64,000 nucleotides of DNA, from assembly GCA_937883755.1 (NCBI GenBank), contig CAKZYA010000061.1:186001-250000 (forward strand), read 5' to 3'. This stretch comes from an uncultured Flammeovirgaceae bacterium. GTDB taxonomy: Bacteria > Bacteroidota > Bacteroidia > Cytophagales > Cyclobacteriaceae. A model generated the notes under the pieces. The model worked only from the letters and a program-made list of their open reading frames with translations. It was not told the origin of the DNA and ran no database searches. The position numbers and the translations under genes are program-made. Shown here one piece after another: positions 34,501-42,449 of the stretch; position 1 is the first letter of the stretch, and every line of letters starts with the position of its first letter.

Positions 34501-36253
34501 TTCTAATATCGCTAGTTTTAGGTTGATTGATGCGGAGCAGGATGAGGTGATCGATAATTGGGATGATGAGTTCCAGTATTTTTCAGTCTGCCGAGTGCCG
34601 GAAAGTATGGGTGTTGAGGTGGTACCGTCTGGTACGGTAGGTAGCATTAAGATTGAGGTAGAGGGGTCAGGGGTCAGTACCAGTATGATTGAGAACGGAG
34701 CCCCCTATTCCAGCTTTGGCGACGACGGAGATGATGTGTTTGGTAAGGAATTTAGTGTGGGGTCGTACTTCATCACTGCCACCGCTTATTCGGGGCGGGA
34801 TGCTACGGGTACGGCGGGAGTGTCGGTGGAGACTGAGTTGGAGATAGTATCAACAGCCCCCCCTTCTTCGGATTTTACTGTTTCGACTACGAGTGGCACG
34901 GCTCCACTAGGAGTAGATTTTGCAGCCATTACGAGAGATCCCTTCTATTTTGAATTTGATTATTTCGTTGATTTTGGTGATGGGCGAAGTGGTATCATCC
35001 CCGATAGATTCTCCCACACCTATACTCAGGCGGGCACGTATACGGTAACCCTAACGGTAACCGAGAACGCTACGGGTTGCTCTAGCTCTACCAGTAAAAC
35101 TATCACCGTAGCTCCCAACCCATCTCCGGTGGCCGGCTTCCGGTTGGTTGATGCCGATATTGACCAGCCCTTTGCCGACATCACCCAGGGCACCGAGATT
35201 GACACTTACCGGTTACCCGAAAGCCTGGCCATTGAGGCGTTGGTCTCTGAACCAGTGGGCAGTCTGCGGATAGAAGTAACCGGGCCCGGGGTGAACACCG
35301 CCCGCAACCAGAGCGATGCGCCTTATTCCAGTTTCGGCGATAGCAACGGAGATTTTGCCGGTATGCCCTTAGGTGCAGGAGTTAGTCTTTTTGACGAAGA
35401 AACTTTCACCGTGAAAGCCACGCCTTATTCAGGACGCAACGCCACCGGCACCCCCGGTATCCCGCTGGAAATCACGTTTAGCATTGTGGAATATGGAACA
35501 TATGTATGGGTTGCTGGAATTACCGGAGCGAACGTGGAGGGCGAATACGCCCACTACAATTTCTATGTCAACGAAGAGTTCCAGTTTGATGGTGATACCG
35601 AACCAATCGATTATGATGATTGCATAATATGCGATTACAAATGGACTGAGGTTCCTATTTCTGAAATAGAAACGGTGATGGTGGAGTTTGACAACGATTT
35701 GCAAACGGCCACCGAGGATCGTAATCTCAACATTAGTTCAATTGTGCTTGAACCTGGTGATGGATTTCATCCAGAAGATGGCAATTATTACACTTTAAGC
35801 TTAAATCCTCTGGATGAAGGGGTAGTGTACGACCGCGGGGCCCTGGACGGAGTGGATGTGGTGCCGGGCACCAATGTGATGGACGTCAACGGCTTTATGA
35901 TCTTTCCGGTGGTGACTTCCGACTTAGCTCGCTACGGTCCGCGGGTCACCAAGTCCAGCCCGGTGGCCGAAACCACCTTTTCCGAACCGGCATCCGTTGC
36001 GTTGGAAGAAGGCAGTCTGCTAATCTATCCCAATCCGGCTCGGGATCAGGTAGAGGTCAACCTACCGCTGGCTCAAGATCAAATGTATACGTTGCAACTG
36101 TACGATCTGTACGGGCGGGAGGTGTTCCGGCAGCAGGGGGCGGGAAGCGTCACTGAATCCATTCCGCTGCAGGGGCAACCACGGGGCACCTACCTGGTAG
36201 CAGTGCAAACCGGGGGACAGCGACTAGTGCAGAAGTTGGTTATCGATAATTGA
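31550..36253 (+). CDS. Very large secreted PKD/repeat protein with T9SS sorting tail
   Basis: The 1567-residue protein has a signal peptide (about 1-31), an F5/8-type discoidin-like region (near 50-180), and four copies of a ~110-residue module. The modules start near 187, 686, 987 and 1194 and share FRLIDA, LAIEVL---PVGS, PY-SFGDD-GDF and ATPYSGRNA. Between modules 1 and 2 (about 300-680) is a domain with HNYGHQIERM, RCGWSHMPPNT and conserved W residues, whose role I do not know. Three PKD domains lie at about 803-889, 892-979 and 1104-1189. The tail (YPNPARDQV, near 1493) is a T9SS type A sorting domain. It should be secreted and attached to the outer surface. Two boxes stand upstream. Confidence 0.9.
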   Translation: MKKSTKLQLVVFWVMMATNLALFPPTSLVAQYIELDVNRLESQGKAVVTATTSDLGYASNCFDGDIYSIMRSANINPAFVQVAFNEAQSIKQIRVLLGEPDYPDINSNSWWVETADNQADMDNRSGSYQLIVPRRDDVNGIWDDVVLPQAVEAKIWKFWIERTVGDDYVHIPELELWADDFFPDSSVAGFQLIDAQTDAVITNLLDGTRLYSEDLSQSLAIEVLVNEPVGSLRISVNGPGLSTAKNESAPPYASFGDDGGDFNGKMMTAGTYTATATPYSGRNAMGEAGTPVQISFEIIAPGQPILEPEYETIDPFLATPVDNAANIIPVLVIRFLPTEDGENLDVSKVPDFHSLGEITLEDMKDRIDLLDKRIKFMLEEGSKYHGYKNPDAQPMVGYKVVEYITVYEQSPAGKVRFTDKNGYPVYGVDYFEIFERFDVEHYVNDLGIKHIWLWDAPLDSSWPSYDPGIHDPASFRGPPEANMASPTTGDVSNSYQDNSDMPVYDHTYIVFGNNFRRDQKEAVGHNYGHQIERMFRYIDSKDNNQEELFWQKFVGTDENLNFVTGRCGWSHMPPNTTEEYDYDNPTLVESDIEDWRPDNSGEKKLVNVDTWNDQSYNWPAGTGNITNWRERTETYWHIYKMQAFPGSEATIPYQDDYVISDWWNIFANWDEVNNAGKLLYEEVQPPGITFRLIDADTDQSIAGLTNGQSVPVPGLPRNLAIEVLTTEPVGSFKIQVVGPGINNTKNESVAPYASFGDDNGDFLGRILGAGSYTVTATPYSGRNATGEAGTPAQVSFTIGDDENQPPVASFTAMPESGSVPLTVTFDASASSDPDGQIASYHFDFGDGNSATTAQASHTYTSEGQYTVTLTVTDNEGATATATKQINVTEDGMNLSPIASLIADPTSIRTDTSVEFDASGSTDPDGQIVSYTFDYGDGNSYTTTSATADHYYLAEGEYTATVTVTDNEGATATASQVIIVENFPGSNIASFRLIDAEQDEVIDNWDDEFQYFSVCRVPESMGVEVVPSGTVGSIKIEVEGSGVSTSMIENGAPYSSFGDDGDDVFGKEFSVGSYFITATAYSGRDATGTAGVSVETELEIVSTAPPSSDFTVSTTSGTAPLGVDFAAITRDPFYFEFDYFVDFGDGRSGIIPDRFSHTYTQAGTYTVTLTVTENATGCSSSTSKTITVAPNPSPVAGFRLVDADIDQPFADITQGTEIDTYRLPESLAIEALVSEPVGSLRIEVTGPGVNTARNQSDAPYSSFGDSNGDFAGMPLGAGVSLFDEETFTVKATPYSGRNATGTPGIPLEITFSIVEYGTYVWVAGITGANVEGEYAHYNFYVNEEFQFDGDTEPIDYDDCIICDYKWTEVPISEIETVMVEFDNDLQTATEDRNLNISSIVLEPGDGFHPEDGNYYTLSLNPLDEGVVYDRGALDGVDVVPGTNVMDVNGFMIFPVVTSDLARYGPRVTKSSPVAETTFSEPASVALEEGSLLIYPNPARDQVEVNLPLAQDQMYTLQLYDLYGREVFRQQGAGSVTESIPLQGQPRGTYLVAVQTGGQRLVQKLVIDN

Positions 36254-36290
36254 GTATACTTCCGAGGGTATTTCACACTACTTAGTTAGC

Positions 36291-36328
36291 AAAAGAAAGG
36301 AGATAGCGAGAACTATCTCCTTTCTTTT
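36291..36328. terminator. Bidirectional intrinsic terminator
   Basis: A perfect 16-base-pair stem (36291-36306 with 36313-36328) with a six-base loop and A/T runs at the outer ends. It sits between the large T9SS gene and the convergent PEP synthase gene and can serve both. Confidence 0.85.
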
Positions 36329-36388
36329 ATCAATCAATCGCTACCGGGTAAGAATAGTGAATCGCTTGATTGGCTTTGTTTTAGGTAG

Positions 36389-38800
36389 TTAATCATGCGT
36401 AACCTGCATTGCCTCGTCAGTGGCTTCTTGGGTTTTCTCAGCCTGCAGAATATTTTTAATACCGGCTACCAGAGCATCAGGATTGAACGAGATGCTGTTG
36501 ATTCCGGCTTCTACCAGGAACTGGGCGAAAGCGGGATCATCACTAGGGGCCTGACCACATAAGCCGATTTTAGTATTAGTGCGATTAGCTACTGTAATCA
36601 CCTCTCGAATCATTTTTTTCACTGCTGGATCATTGGCACTAAATAAATCACTCAGCAAATCTGAATCGCGATCTACGCCCAAAACCAACTGAGTCAAATC
36701 GTTGGAGCCGATAGAAAATCCGTCAAAGTACTCCGAAAACTCTTGAGCTAGTATCACATTGCTTGGTATTTCGGTCATCATGTAAAGCTCCAATCCATTA
36801 ACTCCTCGTATCAGACCAAATTGTTCCATTAACGCAATTACCTTCTCAGCCTCGGTAAGTGAGCGACAGAACGGAATCATTAGCTTTACATTTTCTAATC
36901 CCATGGTTTCGCGTACCCGTTTCATCGCTTTACACTCTAGTTCAAACCCCGCTTGGTACTTGGGGTGATAGTAGCGGGACGCGCCCCGGAAACCGAGCAT
37001 AGGATTCTCTTCCGGGGGCTCAAAATCATGGCCACCAATTAGGTTGGCGTACTCATTAGATTTAAAATCAGACATCCGTACGATGACATCTTTAGGATAA
37101 AAAGCAGCGACAATCTGGGCGACGGCTTCGGCCAGCTTTTCTACGAAATAATCAGCCCTATTCGGGTAGTGGTGGGTGAGTTGCTCGATCTTCTCCCGAG
37201 CCGCAGCATCGGTTACTTTTTCAAACTGGCACAAGGCCATCGGATGAATTTGTATGGCGTTGTTGATAATAAATTCTAATCGCATTAGTCCTACACCGTG
37301 ATTGGGGTAGGTGGCTAGCCGGAAAGCCTGTTCCGGGTCGCCTAAAATAAACATCACTTGCGTTTCGGGAAGCGGTAGATCAGGTAACTGAATCACTGAT
37401 TCTTTCCAGTCTAGTATCCCCTCGTACACGTAACCGGTTTCTCCTTCCGCACAGGAAACGGTTACTTCCTGACCATCTTGAATCACTTGGGTAGCGTTAC
37501 CAGCTCCAATTACCGCCACGGCTCCTACTTCCCGAGCCACAATGGCTGCGTGACTGGTGCGCCCACCTTGATCAGTAATAATTCCACTAGCTTTTTTTAG
37601 AATAGGGTCCCAGTCGGGGGTGGTTCGGGTAGTGACCAGTACTTCGCCTTCCTGAAGTTTGTGAGCTTCTGTGGGGCTATGGAGAATACGGGCTTTCCCC
37701 GCAGTGATTTTGTTTCCTAATCCATAGCCCTGGCATAATGCTTTTCCAGCTTTCGGTAGCTGGTAGGTTTTAATCTCCAGAAGATCTTCTTTGGTACTGT
37801 GCACTGTTTCCGGTCGGGCTTGCACAATGTACAGCTGTCCGGTATTACCGTCTTTAGCCCACTCAATATCCATCGGTCGTTGGTAGTGTTCTTCAATGGC
37901 TACCGACCACTTAGCCAGGGTGGTAACCTCTTCGTCGGTAAGTGTATACTGATCTCGTCGATCGGCTGGAGTTGGCTGGTTGAATACACCGCTTCCATTG
38001 GACGCGTAGACCATCGTTTGCTCTTTGCTACCCATTCGTCGGGAGATAATAGCTTGCTTATCACGTTTGAGAGTCGGCTTAAAAACGTAGAACTCATCGG
38101 GATTTACAGTGCCCTGAACTATGTTTTCGCCTAGCCCCCATACACTGGTAATCAGTACCACTTGATCAAAACCGGAATCAGGGTCTAAGGTGAAGTTTAC
38201 CCCCGAACAACCTTGATCAGAACGCACCATGAGTTGTACCCCCACCGAAAGCGCCACCTGCACATGGTCAAACTTGTTGTCTTCCCGGTATTTGATAGCC
38301 CGGTTAGTAAATAACGATGCGTAGCATTTATGACAGGCATTCAGTAGGTTATCAAACCCTCGTATATTAAGGTAGGATTCTAACTGCCCAGCAAAGCTGG
38401 CGTGTGGTAGATCTTCAGCCGTAGCACTACTACGTACTGCCAGAGAAATGTCTTCACCGTAATGTTCAGTAAGGTAGGTATATCCTTCTCGAATGGCTTG
38501 TTGCACCTCGGTTGGGAGTTTTGCTTCTAAAAAGGTAGCCCGGATTTGTTTGCCTATCTCCTCAAGATTAGAAAACTGCTGTCGATCTAGCTGGCTGAGC
38601 AACTCACTAAGAGGATCACGAAGTTGATTTTCCTCTATAAACTGCCAATAGGCTTCTGAGGTAGTAGCGAAACCATCAGGAACTTGGATTCCTAGTGGAG
38701 TGAGTTTTTGGTACATCTCTCCTAAGGAGGCATTTTTGCCTCCAACCTGAGGAAGATCATGCATATCAATGTCGCGAAAATACTGAACTAGGGTAGACAT
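36389..38800 (-). CDS. ppsA: Phosphoenolpyruvate synthase
   Basis: The 803-residue protein matches PEP synthase in length and order: N-terminal ATP-binding half (GGKNASLGEM, SSATAEDLPHASFAGQ), a swivelling domain with the phospho-histidine H417 in GGRTSHAAIVARE, and a C-terminal PEP/pyruvate-binding barrel with C748 in GLCGQAPSDDP. It makes PEP from pyruvate, ATP and water, which supports gluconeogenesis. PEP synthase genes are often in ANR/FNR-controlled survival clusters. The box at 38889-38900 is 88 bases upstream. Confidence 0.95.
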   Translation of the reverse strand: MSTLVQYFRDIDMHDLPQVGGKNASLGEMYQKLTPLGIQVPDGFATTSEAYWQFIEENQLRDPLSELLSQLDRQQFSNLEEIGKQIRATFLEAKLPTEVQQAIREGYTYLTEHYGEDISLAVRSSATAEDLPHASFAGQLESYLNIRGFDNLLNACHKCYASLFTNRAIKYREDNKFDHVQVALSVGVQLMVRSDQGCSGVNFTLDPDSGFDQVVLITSVWGLGENIVQGTVNPDEFYVFKPTLKRDKQAIISRRMGSKEQTMVYASNGSGVFNQPTPADRRDQYTLTDEEVTTLAKWSVAIEEHYQRPMDIEWAKDGNTGQLYIVQARPETVHSTKEDLLEIKTYQLPKAGKALCQGYGLGNKITAGKARILHSPTEAHKLQEGEVLVTTRTTPDWDPILKKASGIITDQGGRTSHAAIVAREVGAVAVIGAGNATQVIQDGQEVTVSCAEGETGYVYEGILDWKESVIQLPDLPLPETQVMFILGDPEQAFRLATYPNHGVGLMRLEFIINNAIQIHPMALCQFEKVTDAAAREKIEQLTHHYPNRADYFVEKLAEAVAQIVAAFYPKDVIVRMSDFKSNEYANLIGGHDFEPPEENPMLGFRGASRYYHPKYQAGFELECKAMKRVRETMGLENVKLMIPFCRSLTEAEKVIALMEQFGLIRGVNGLELYMMTEIPSNVILAQEFSEYFDGFSIGSNDLTQLVLGVDRDSDLLSDLFSANDPAVKKMIREVITVANRTNTKIGLCGQAPSDDPAFAQFLVEAGINSISFNPDALVAGIKNILQAEKTQEATDEAMQVTHD

Positions 38801-38888
38801 AGCGATTTTGAGTTTTAATGAAAATGTTTAGAGCTTGTTGTTCTGGAAAATCTTTTCTCAAAATAGAGGGACCTGCAATTTTCCACAA

Positions 38889-38900
38889 TGATGCAGGTCA
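38889..38900. promoter_or_regulatory. FNR-like box TGATGCAGGTCA
   Basis: TGAT/GTCA half-sites, four-base spacer, 88 bases before the PEP synthase ATG in the divergent promoter region. Confidence 0.6.
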
Positions 38901-38946
38901 GTGCTAGGAGAAGTTGATTTACCTATCGGCTTCACACAAATACTTA

Positions 38947-38958
38947 TGATCTAAGTCA
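38947..38958. promoter_or_regulatory. FNR-like box TGATCTAAGTCA
   Basis: TGAT/GTCA half-sites, four-base spacer, 56 bases before the ATG of the small membrane protein at 39015. Confidence 0.65.
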
Positions 38959-39014
38959 TTGGTAAGTTGGTTTACTATTATTTCATTGAAGCTAACATCA
39001 ATAACACAATTACT

Positions 39015-39176
39015 ATGAAACTTACCATGAAGAAAAAACCAAAACGACGTTGGGCAGAAAAACTAGGGGATCAGATGGAACGGGAGCCTATCAAGTACGT
39101 GTTGCCACTACTTATTTTCGTAGGTGTTGTTATACTAGCTGAGCAGTACTGGGAGAAGCTTGCTAGGTTGGATTAG
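39015..39176 (+). CDS. Small single-span membrane protein
   Basis: I choose the ATG at 39015 (53 residues) because the box at 38947 would otherwise lie only eight bases before an earlier in-frame start. The N-terminus is very basic (KKKPKRRWAEK), followed by a membrane segment (PLLIFVGVVILAEQYW). I do not recognise a family. Its position next to PEP synthase, sharing a box-bearing promoter, suggests a role in the same regulon. Confidence 0.6.
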   Translation: MKLTMKKKPKRRWAEKLGDQMEREPIKYVLPLLIFVGVVILAEQYWEKLARLD

Positions 39177-39282
39177 AGAGAAAACACAATTGTCTCGCTG
39201 AGTCACTTGCGCTATTGGGTATTGAGTATTGATAAGTATTAAAGGCATATTTTCGGTATGTGTAAGCTTTTAGAGTACCGTC

Positions 39283-41055
39283 ATGAAAAAATATAAGAAC
39301 CTAATCTCAGCTATCTCACTAATTGCAGGTTTACTCATGCATATTAATATTCACGCCCAAAAAAGCATTCCTATCTCACGAGCTGAACTTTCAGCGCAAA
39401 TAGAAGCGTATGTCGAACAAGAAATGTCCCAAAAGAAGATAGTCGGGTTGTCGGTTGCTGTGGTAGATACGGAAGGTGTTCTTCTGTCTGATGGTTTTGG
39501 CTTTGTGGATAAGGGAAAGAATATTCTTGCCGATAAAGAAACTATATTCCCTATTGCTTCAATCACCAAGACATTTACCGGAATTGCCGTCATGCAATTG
39601 GTAGAACAAGGGTTAATTGAACTGGATAAACCCATTGGAGACTATATCAATGAACTTTCATTACCCAGTGGAGAAGAGAAAGTCATTACCACGCGCATGC
39701 TGTTAACCCATCATTCGGGCTTACATGGAGATATCCTCTACCATTGGTACTTACCGGCTGTTTCCAAAAACCCGTTGGTTTATGAACAGATTGTAGACCT
39801 TATTAATGAAACCGGAACAATATTCACACCGGGTAAACTCCATTCCTACTGCAATGTGGGATATTCGTTATTGGGGATTCTGATACACAAGGTGAGTGGA
39901 GAACCGTACGTAGATTATATACGATCCCATATTCTGTCCCCCTTGGGCATGGATCATACGATTGTATTTGCTGGCGAGAACACGGATGAAGTCATCGCCA
40001 AAGGTTATGATGGTAAAGCAAGTATGGATATGCCCATGATACTGGGTATACCGGCCGGAGATATGGCAATATCCTCGGATGATGCTGCCAGGTATATGCG
40101 TGCAATTATCCATTCGTATTATGGAGAGGGCCCCTTGCTGAAAGCACAAAGCATGAAGCAAATGATGACCCAGCAAAATGGTGAAGTCCCCATCGATCGA
40201 GGTTTTTCCATTGGTTTTACATGGTTTCTACAACACCCGATTGGTGAATACACCAAATATGCATCTCATCGAGGAGAATCACCCCCTTATCATGCTATGC
40301 TGGCTATACTACCGGAAATAAGAACGGGGGTCTTTATTAGCACAAATACAAATAAGGCGGCCGAAGCACCAGATGAAATGGTGCATAAAATAATCGAAGA
40401 TCTGTATGAATATCATTCCGGTAACACGATTTCCAAAGGAAGAAAAAGTGAGAGATTGACTATCGATTGGGAACAAGTCAAACAGTACGAGGGGATTTAT
40501 CAAAATATGTACTTTGGCCCGATGGAGGTAAAAGCCAGAAAACGCAAACTGGTTATAAAATCAAGCACTATACCCATTCCTTTAACTTTGACTCCATACA
40601 CGAAGACTACCTATTCTGTGAAGGCCCAGCTTTTTGGTGTGATCCCTATTTCCAATAAAACACTGGATGCACTAAGGGTTGAATTCAGGGAGATAGATGG
40701 AGAAAAGTTTCTGTTTTTCCATATTCAGAACAGCATTATTAATCCCAACTTACGCATTGAACCTTACGAAATCCCTCCAGCATACAAGAATTATATCGGG
40801 AAATATAATGTCACCAATATGGAGAATTCCGACCGGGTTGCTAAGCGCGTAAGAATCAAGAAAAGCAGACATTTCTATGTTCTTCAATACACTTTTTTAG
40901 GTCGGCATAAGTTTAATTTAGCCATCCGTCCTGTTGACAATCAAAATGCAAGACTGGCGGGAATCGGCTCTTTTATGGGAGAAAAAATAGGTTGGGAAAC
41001 TTCCGGTGATAAGTTAATAATGCGCTGGTCAGGATTAGTTTTAGAAAAAGAATGA
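39283..41055 (+). CDS. Beta-lactamase-fold serine hydrolase (class C/penicillin-binding-like)
   Basis: The 590-residue protein has a signal peptide (about 1-25, ending IHAQ). It carries the class C beta-lactamase/DD-peptidase core with the SxxK motif S93-x-x-K96 (ASITKTF) and the YxN motif Y189-C-N191, then HRGES near the expected third motif. The C-terminal 200 residues are a beta-rich extension seen in this family. It is probably a periplasmic peptidase or esterase rather than a resistance enzyme. There is no FNR-like box ahead of it. Confidence 0.85.
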   Translation: MKKYKNLISAISLIAGLLMHINIHAQKSIPISRAELSAQIEAYVEQEMSQKKIVGLSVAVVDTEGVLLSDGFGFVDKGKNILADKETIFPIASITKTFTGIAVMQLVEQGLIELDKPIGDYINELSLPSGEEKVITTRMLLTHHSGLHGDILYHWYLPAVSKNPLVYEQIVDLINETGTIFTPGKLHSYCNVGYSLLGILIHKVSGEPYVDYIRSHILSPLGMDHTIVFAGENTDEVIAKGYDGKASMDMPMILGIPAGDMAISSDDAARYMRAIIHSYYGEGPLLKAQSMKQMMTQQNGEVPIDRGFSIGFTWFLQHPIGEYTKYASHRGESPPYHAMLAILPEIRTGVFISTNTNKAAEAPDEMVHKIIEDLYEYHSGNTISKGRKSERLTIDWEQVKQYEGIYQNMYFGPMEVKARKRKLVIKSSTIPIPLTLTPYTKTTYSVKAQLFGVIPISNKTLDALRVEFREIDGEKFLFFHIQNSIINPNLRIEPYEIPPAYKNYIGKYNVTNMENSDRVAKRVRIKKSRHFYVLQYTFLGRHKFNLAIRPVDNQNARLAGIGSFMGEKIGWETSGDKLIMRWSGLVLEKE

Positions 41056-41486
41056 AAGAGCTAGTGAAGGGGCACTTTGGAGCGGATCCAGGTGCATCAT
41101 CTCGTAGGGGATACCACTTTGAATTTCCCTTTCTTAAAAATGCCTAGATCTTGACCGTCACTTCTCACCTCAAGCTTCTACCCCCTCATTCTCTTTTTCA
41201 CTATCAACTGTTCACTTTACATTGCAAGGGGTGTCGCGTGGCGACCACCCGCACATTGTTAATTATTTATTACTTAAACAGCTTACCTGTTCCAATGAAA
41301 CATATGAAATATGTCCATCTATCTGATTGTTTTTTGGCTATCAAAAGAATAGTCATAGATCGTTATGATCTAGATCATCGGTCAATTAGTGCAAAGTGGC
41401 TTACTTATCGTTCAAATAATTAGCCTCACCTTATGGTTGGTTTTTTTGCATTATAACCACACTTTAAAAAACCTACGACTAAACTG
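41056..41486. other. Intergenic stretch with one box
   Basis: A 431-base gap that holds the perfect palindromic box at 41365. A 90-codon frame at 41151-41423 starts with TTG and runs through the box, so I regard it as non-coding. Confidence 0.6.
41365..41378. promoter_or_regulatory. Perfect 14-bp FNR-like palindrome ATGATCTAGATCAT
   Basis: Identical to the palindrome at 14870-14883. It is 108 bases before the Usp gene at 41487. Confidence 0.7.
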
Positions 41487-42401
41487 ATGAAAAATTCTAA
41501 AAACTGGATGGTAGGTCTAGACTTCTCCGAAGCCGACCAATCCCTTATTGCTTACACCGCTCATTTAGCCGGCTATTTGCATCCTCAGGAGATCCGTTTT
41601 GTTCATGTGAAACCAAATTTTGAGATGCCAGACGAGATGAAAAAATATCTATCCGAAGCTGAAATCACGCTGGAGTCCATTCAATCAAAAATGGAGGAGC
41701 TGGTTTCCCCCTTTTTCCCTGAGAAGAAAGTAGAGATCATTTGTGAAGTGTACGATGACCGCTCTGGTTTTGAATTATGGCAGGAGGCACATCAGCGTAG
41801 TGTGGATCTTTTTTTCGTGGGTAGTAAGTCTAAGGATTACGGGCAGGGGCGTTTGGCCCAGAAATTAGTACGGAAGTCCACCTGCTCTGTTTGCTTTGTG
41901 CCCAGCGACTACAAACTCGAAATTAGCAAAATCCTTATACCAACTGATTTTTCAGAACGTTCCGCCCTTGCTGTAGAAACGGCTGTGCACGTTGCCAGGT
42001 ACCAAGCTGATTGCCAATTAGTCTGTCTTAATGTGTTCGAGCTACCGCACGCTTACTATTATAATGAGTTTCCGAGACAGCAATATATTACCTTAATGGA
42101 AGATAAATCGCGTCGGGAGTATGAACAGTTTATCAGTAATATAGATACGCAGAACGTATCTGTCAACTCAGTCTTCAGACTATTAGAGTTTTCGTACGTA
42201 GCTGAGCATATCCAGCAGGAGGCAGAGAATCAACAAGCTGACTTGATTATTATGAGTGCCGGAGGACAGTCAGTTCTATCCCGTCTATTTTTAGGTAGTG
42301 AAGCAGAGCGCATCGTGCAGATGGAGAAAAATATTCCGCTATTGATACTTAAAGACCAAGAAAAAGATGCGAATCTGTGGGAAACTATTACTCGAGAGTA
42401 G
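41487..42401 (+). CDS. Universal stress protein, two tandem Usp domains
   Basis: The 304-residue protein has Usp domains at about 1-148 (GLDFSEADQSLIAYTAHLA) and 150-290 (PTDFSERSALAVETAVHVA). The second domain carries the loop SAGGQSVLSRLFLGSEAERIV, with nine residues before the third glycine but S in place of the first glycine. In the first domain the loop reads GSKSKDYGQGRLAQKL. It stands alone, after the box at 41365. Confidence 0.9.
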   Translation: MKNSKNWMVGLDFSEADQSLIAYTAHLAGYLHPQEIRFVHVKPNFEMPDEMKKYLSEAEITLESIQSKMEELVSPFFPEKKVEIICEVYDDRSGFELWQEAHQRSVDLFFVGSKSKDYGQGRLAQKLVRKSTCSVCFVPSDYKLEISKILIPTDFSERSALAVETAVHVARYQADCQLVCLNVFELPHAYYYNEFPRQQYITLMEDKSRREYEQFISNIDTQNVSVNSVFRLLEFSYVAEHIQQEAENQQADLIIMSAGGQSVLSRLFLGSEAERIVQMEKNIPLLILKDQEKDANLWETITRE

Positions 42402-42449
42402 AAGTCTCAGCTCTATCACTTGGGTATCCGGTATAACTGACAATAGTAC

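Noticed and set aside
39283-41055. Beta-lactamase giving resistance
   Set aside because: The SxxK and YxN motifs fit a wide class of serine hydrolases; nothing points to resistance.
41151-41423. 90-codon open frame
   Set aside because: TTG start and runs straight through the perfect palindrome at 41365; most likely non-coding.
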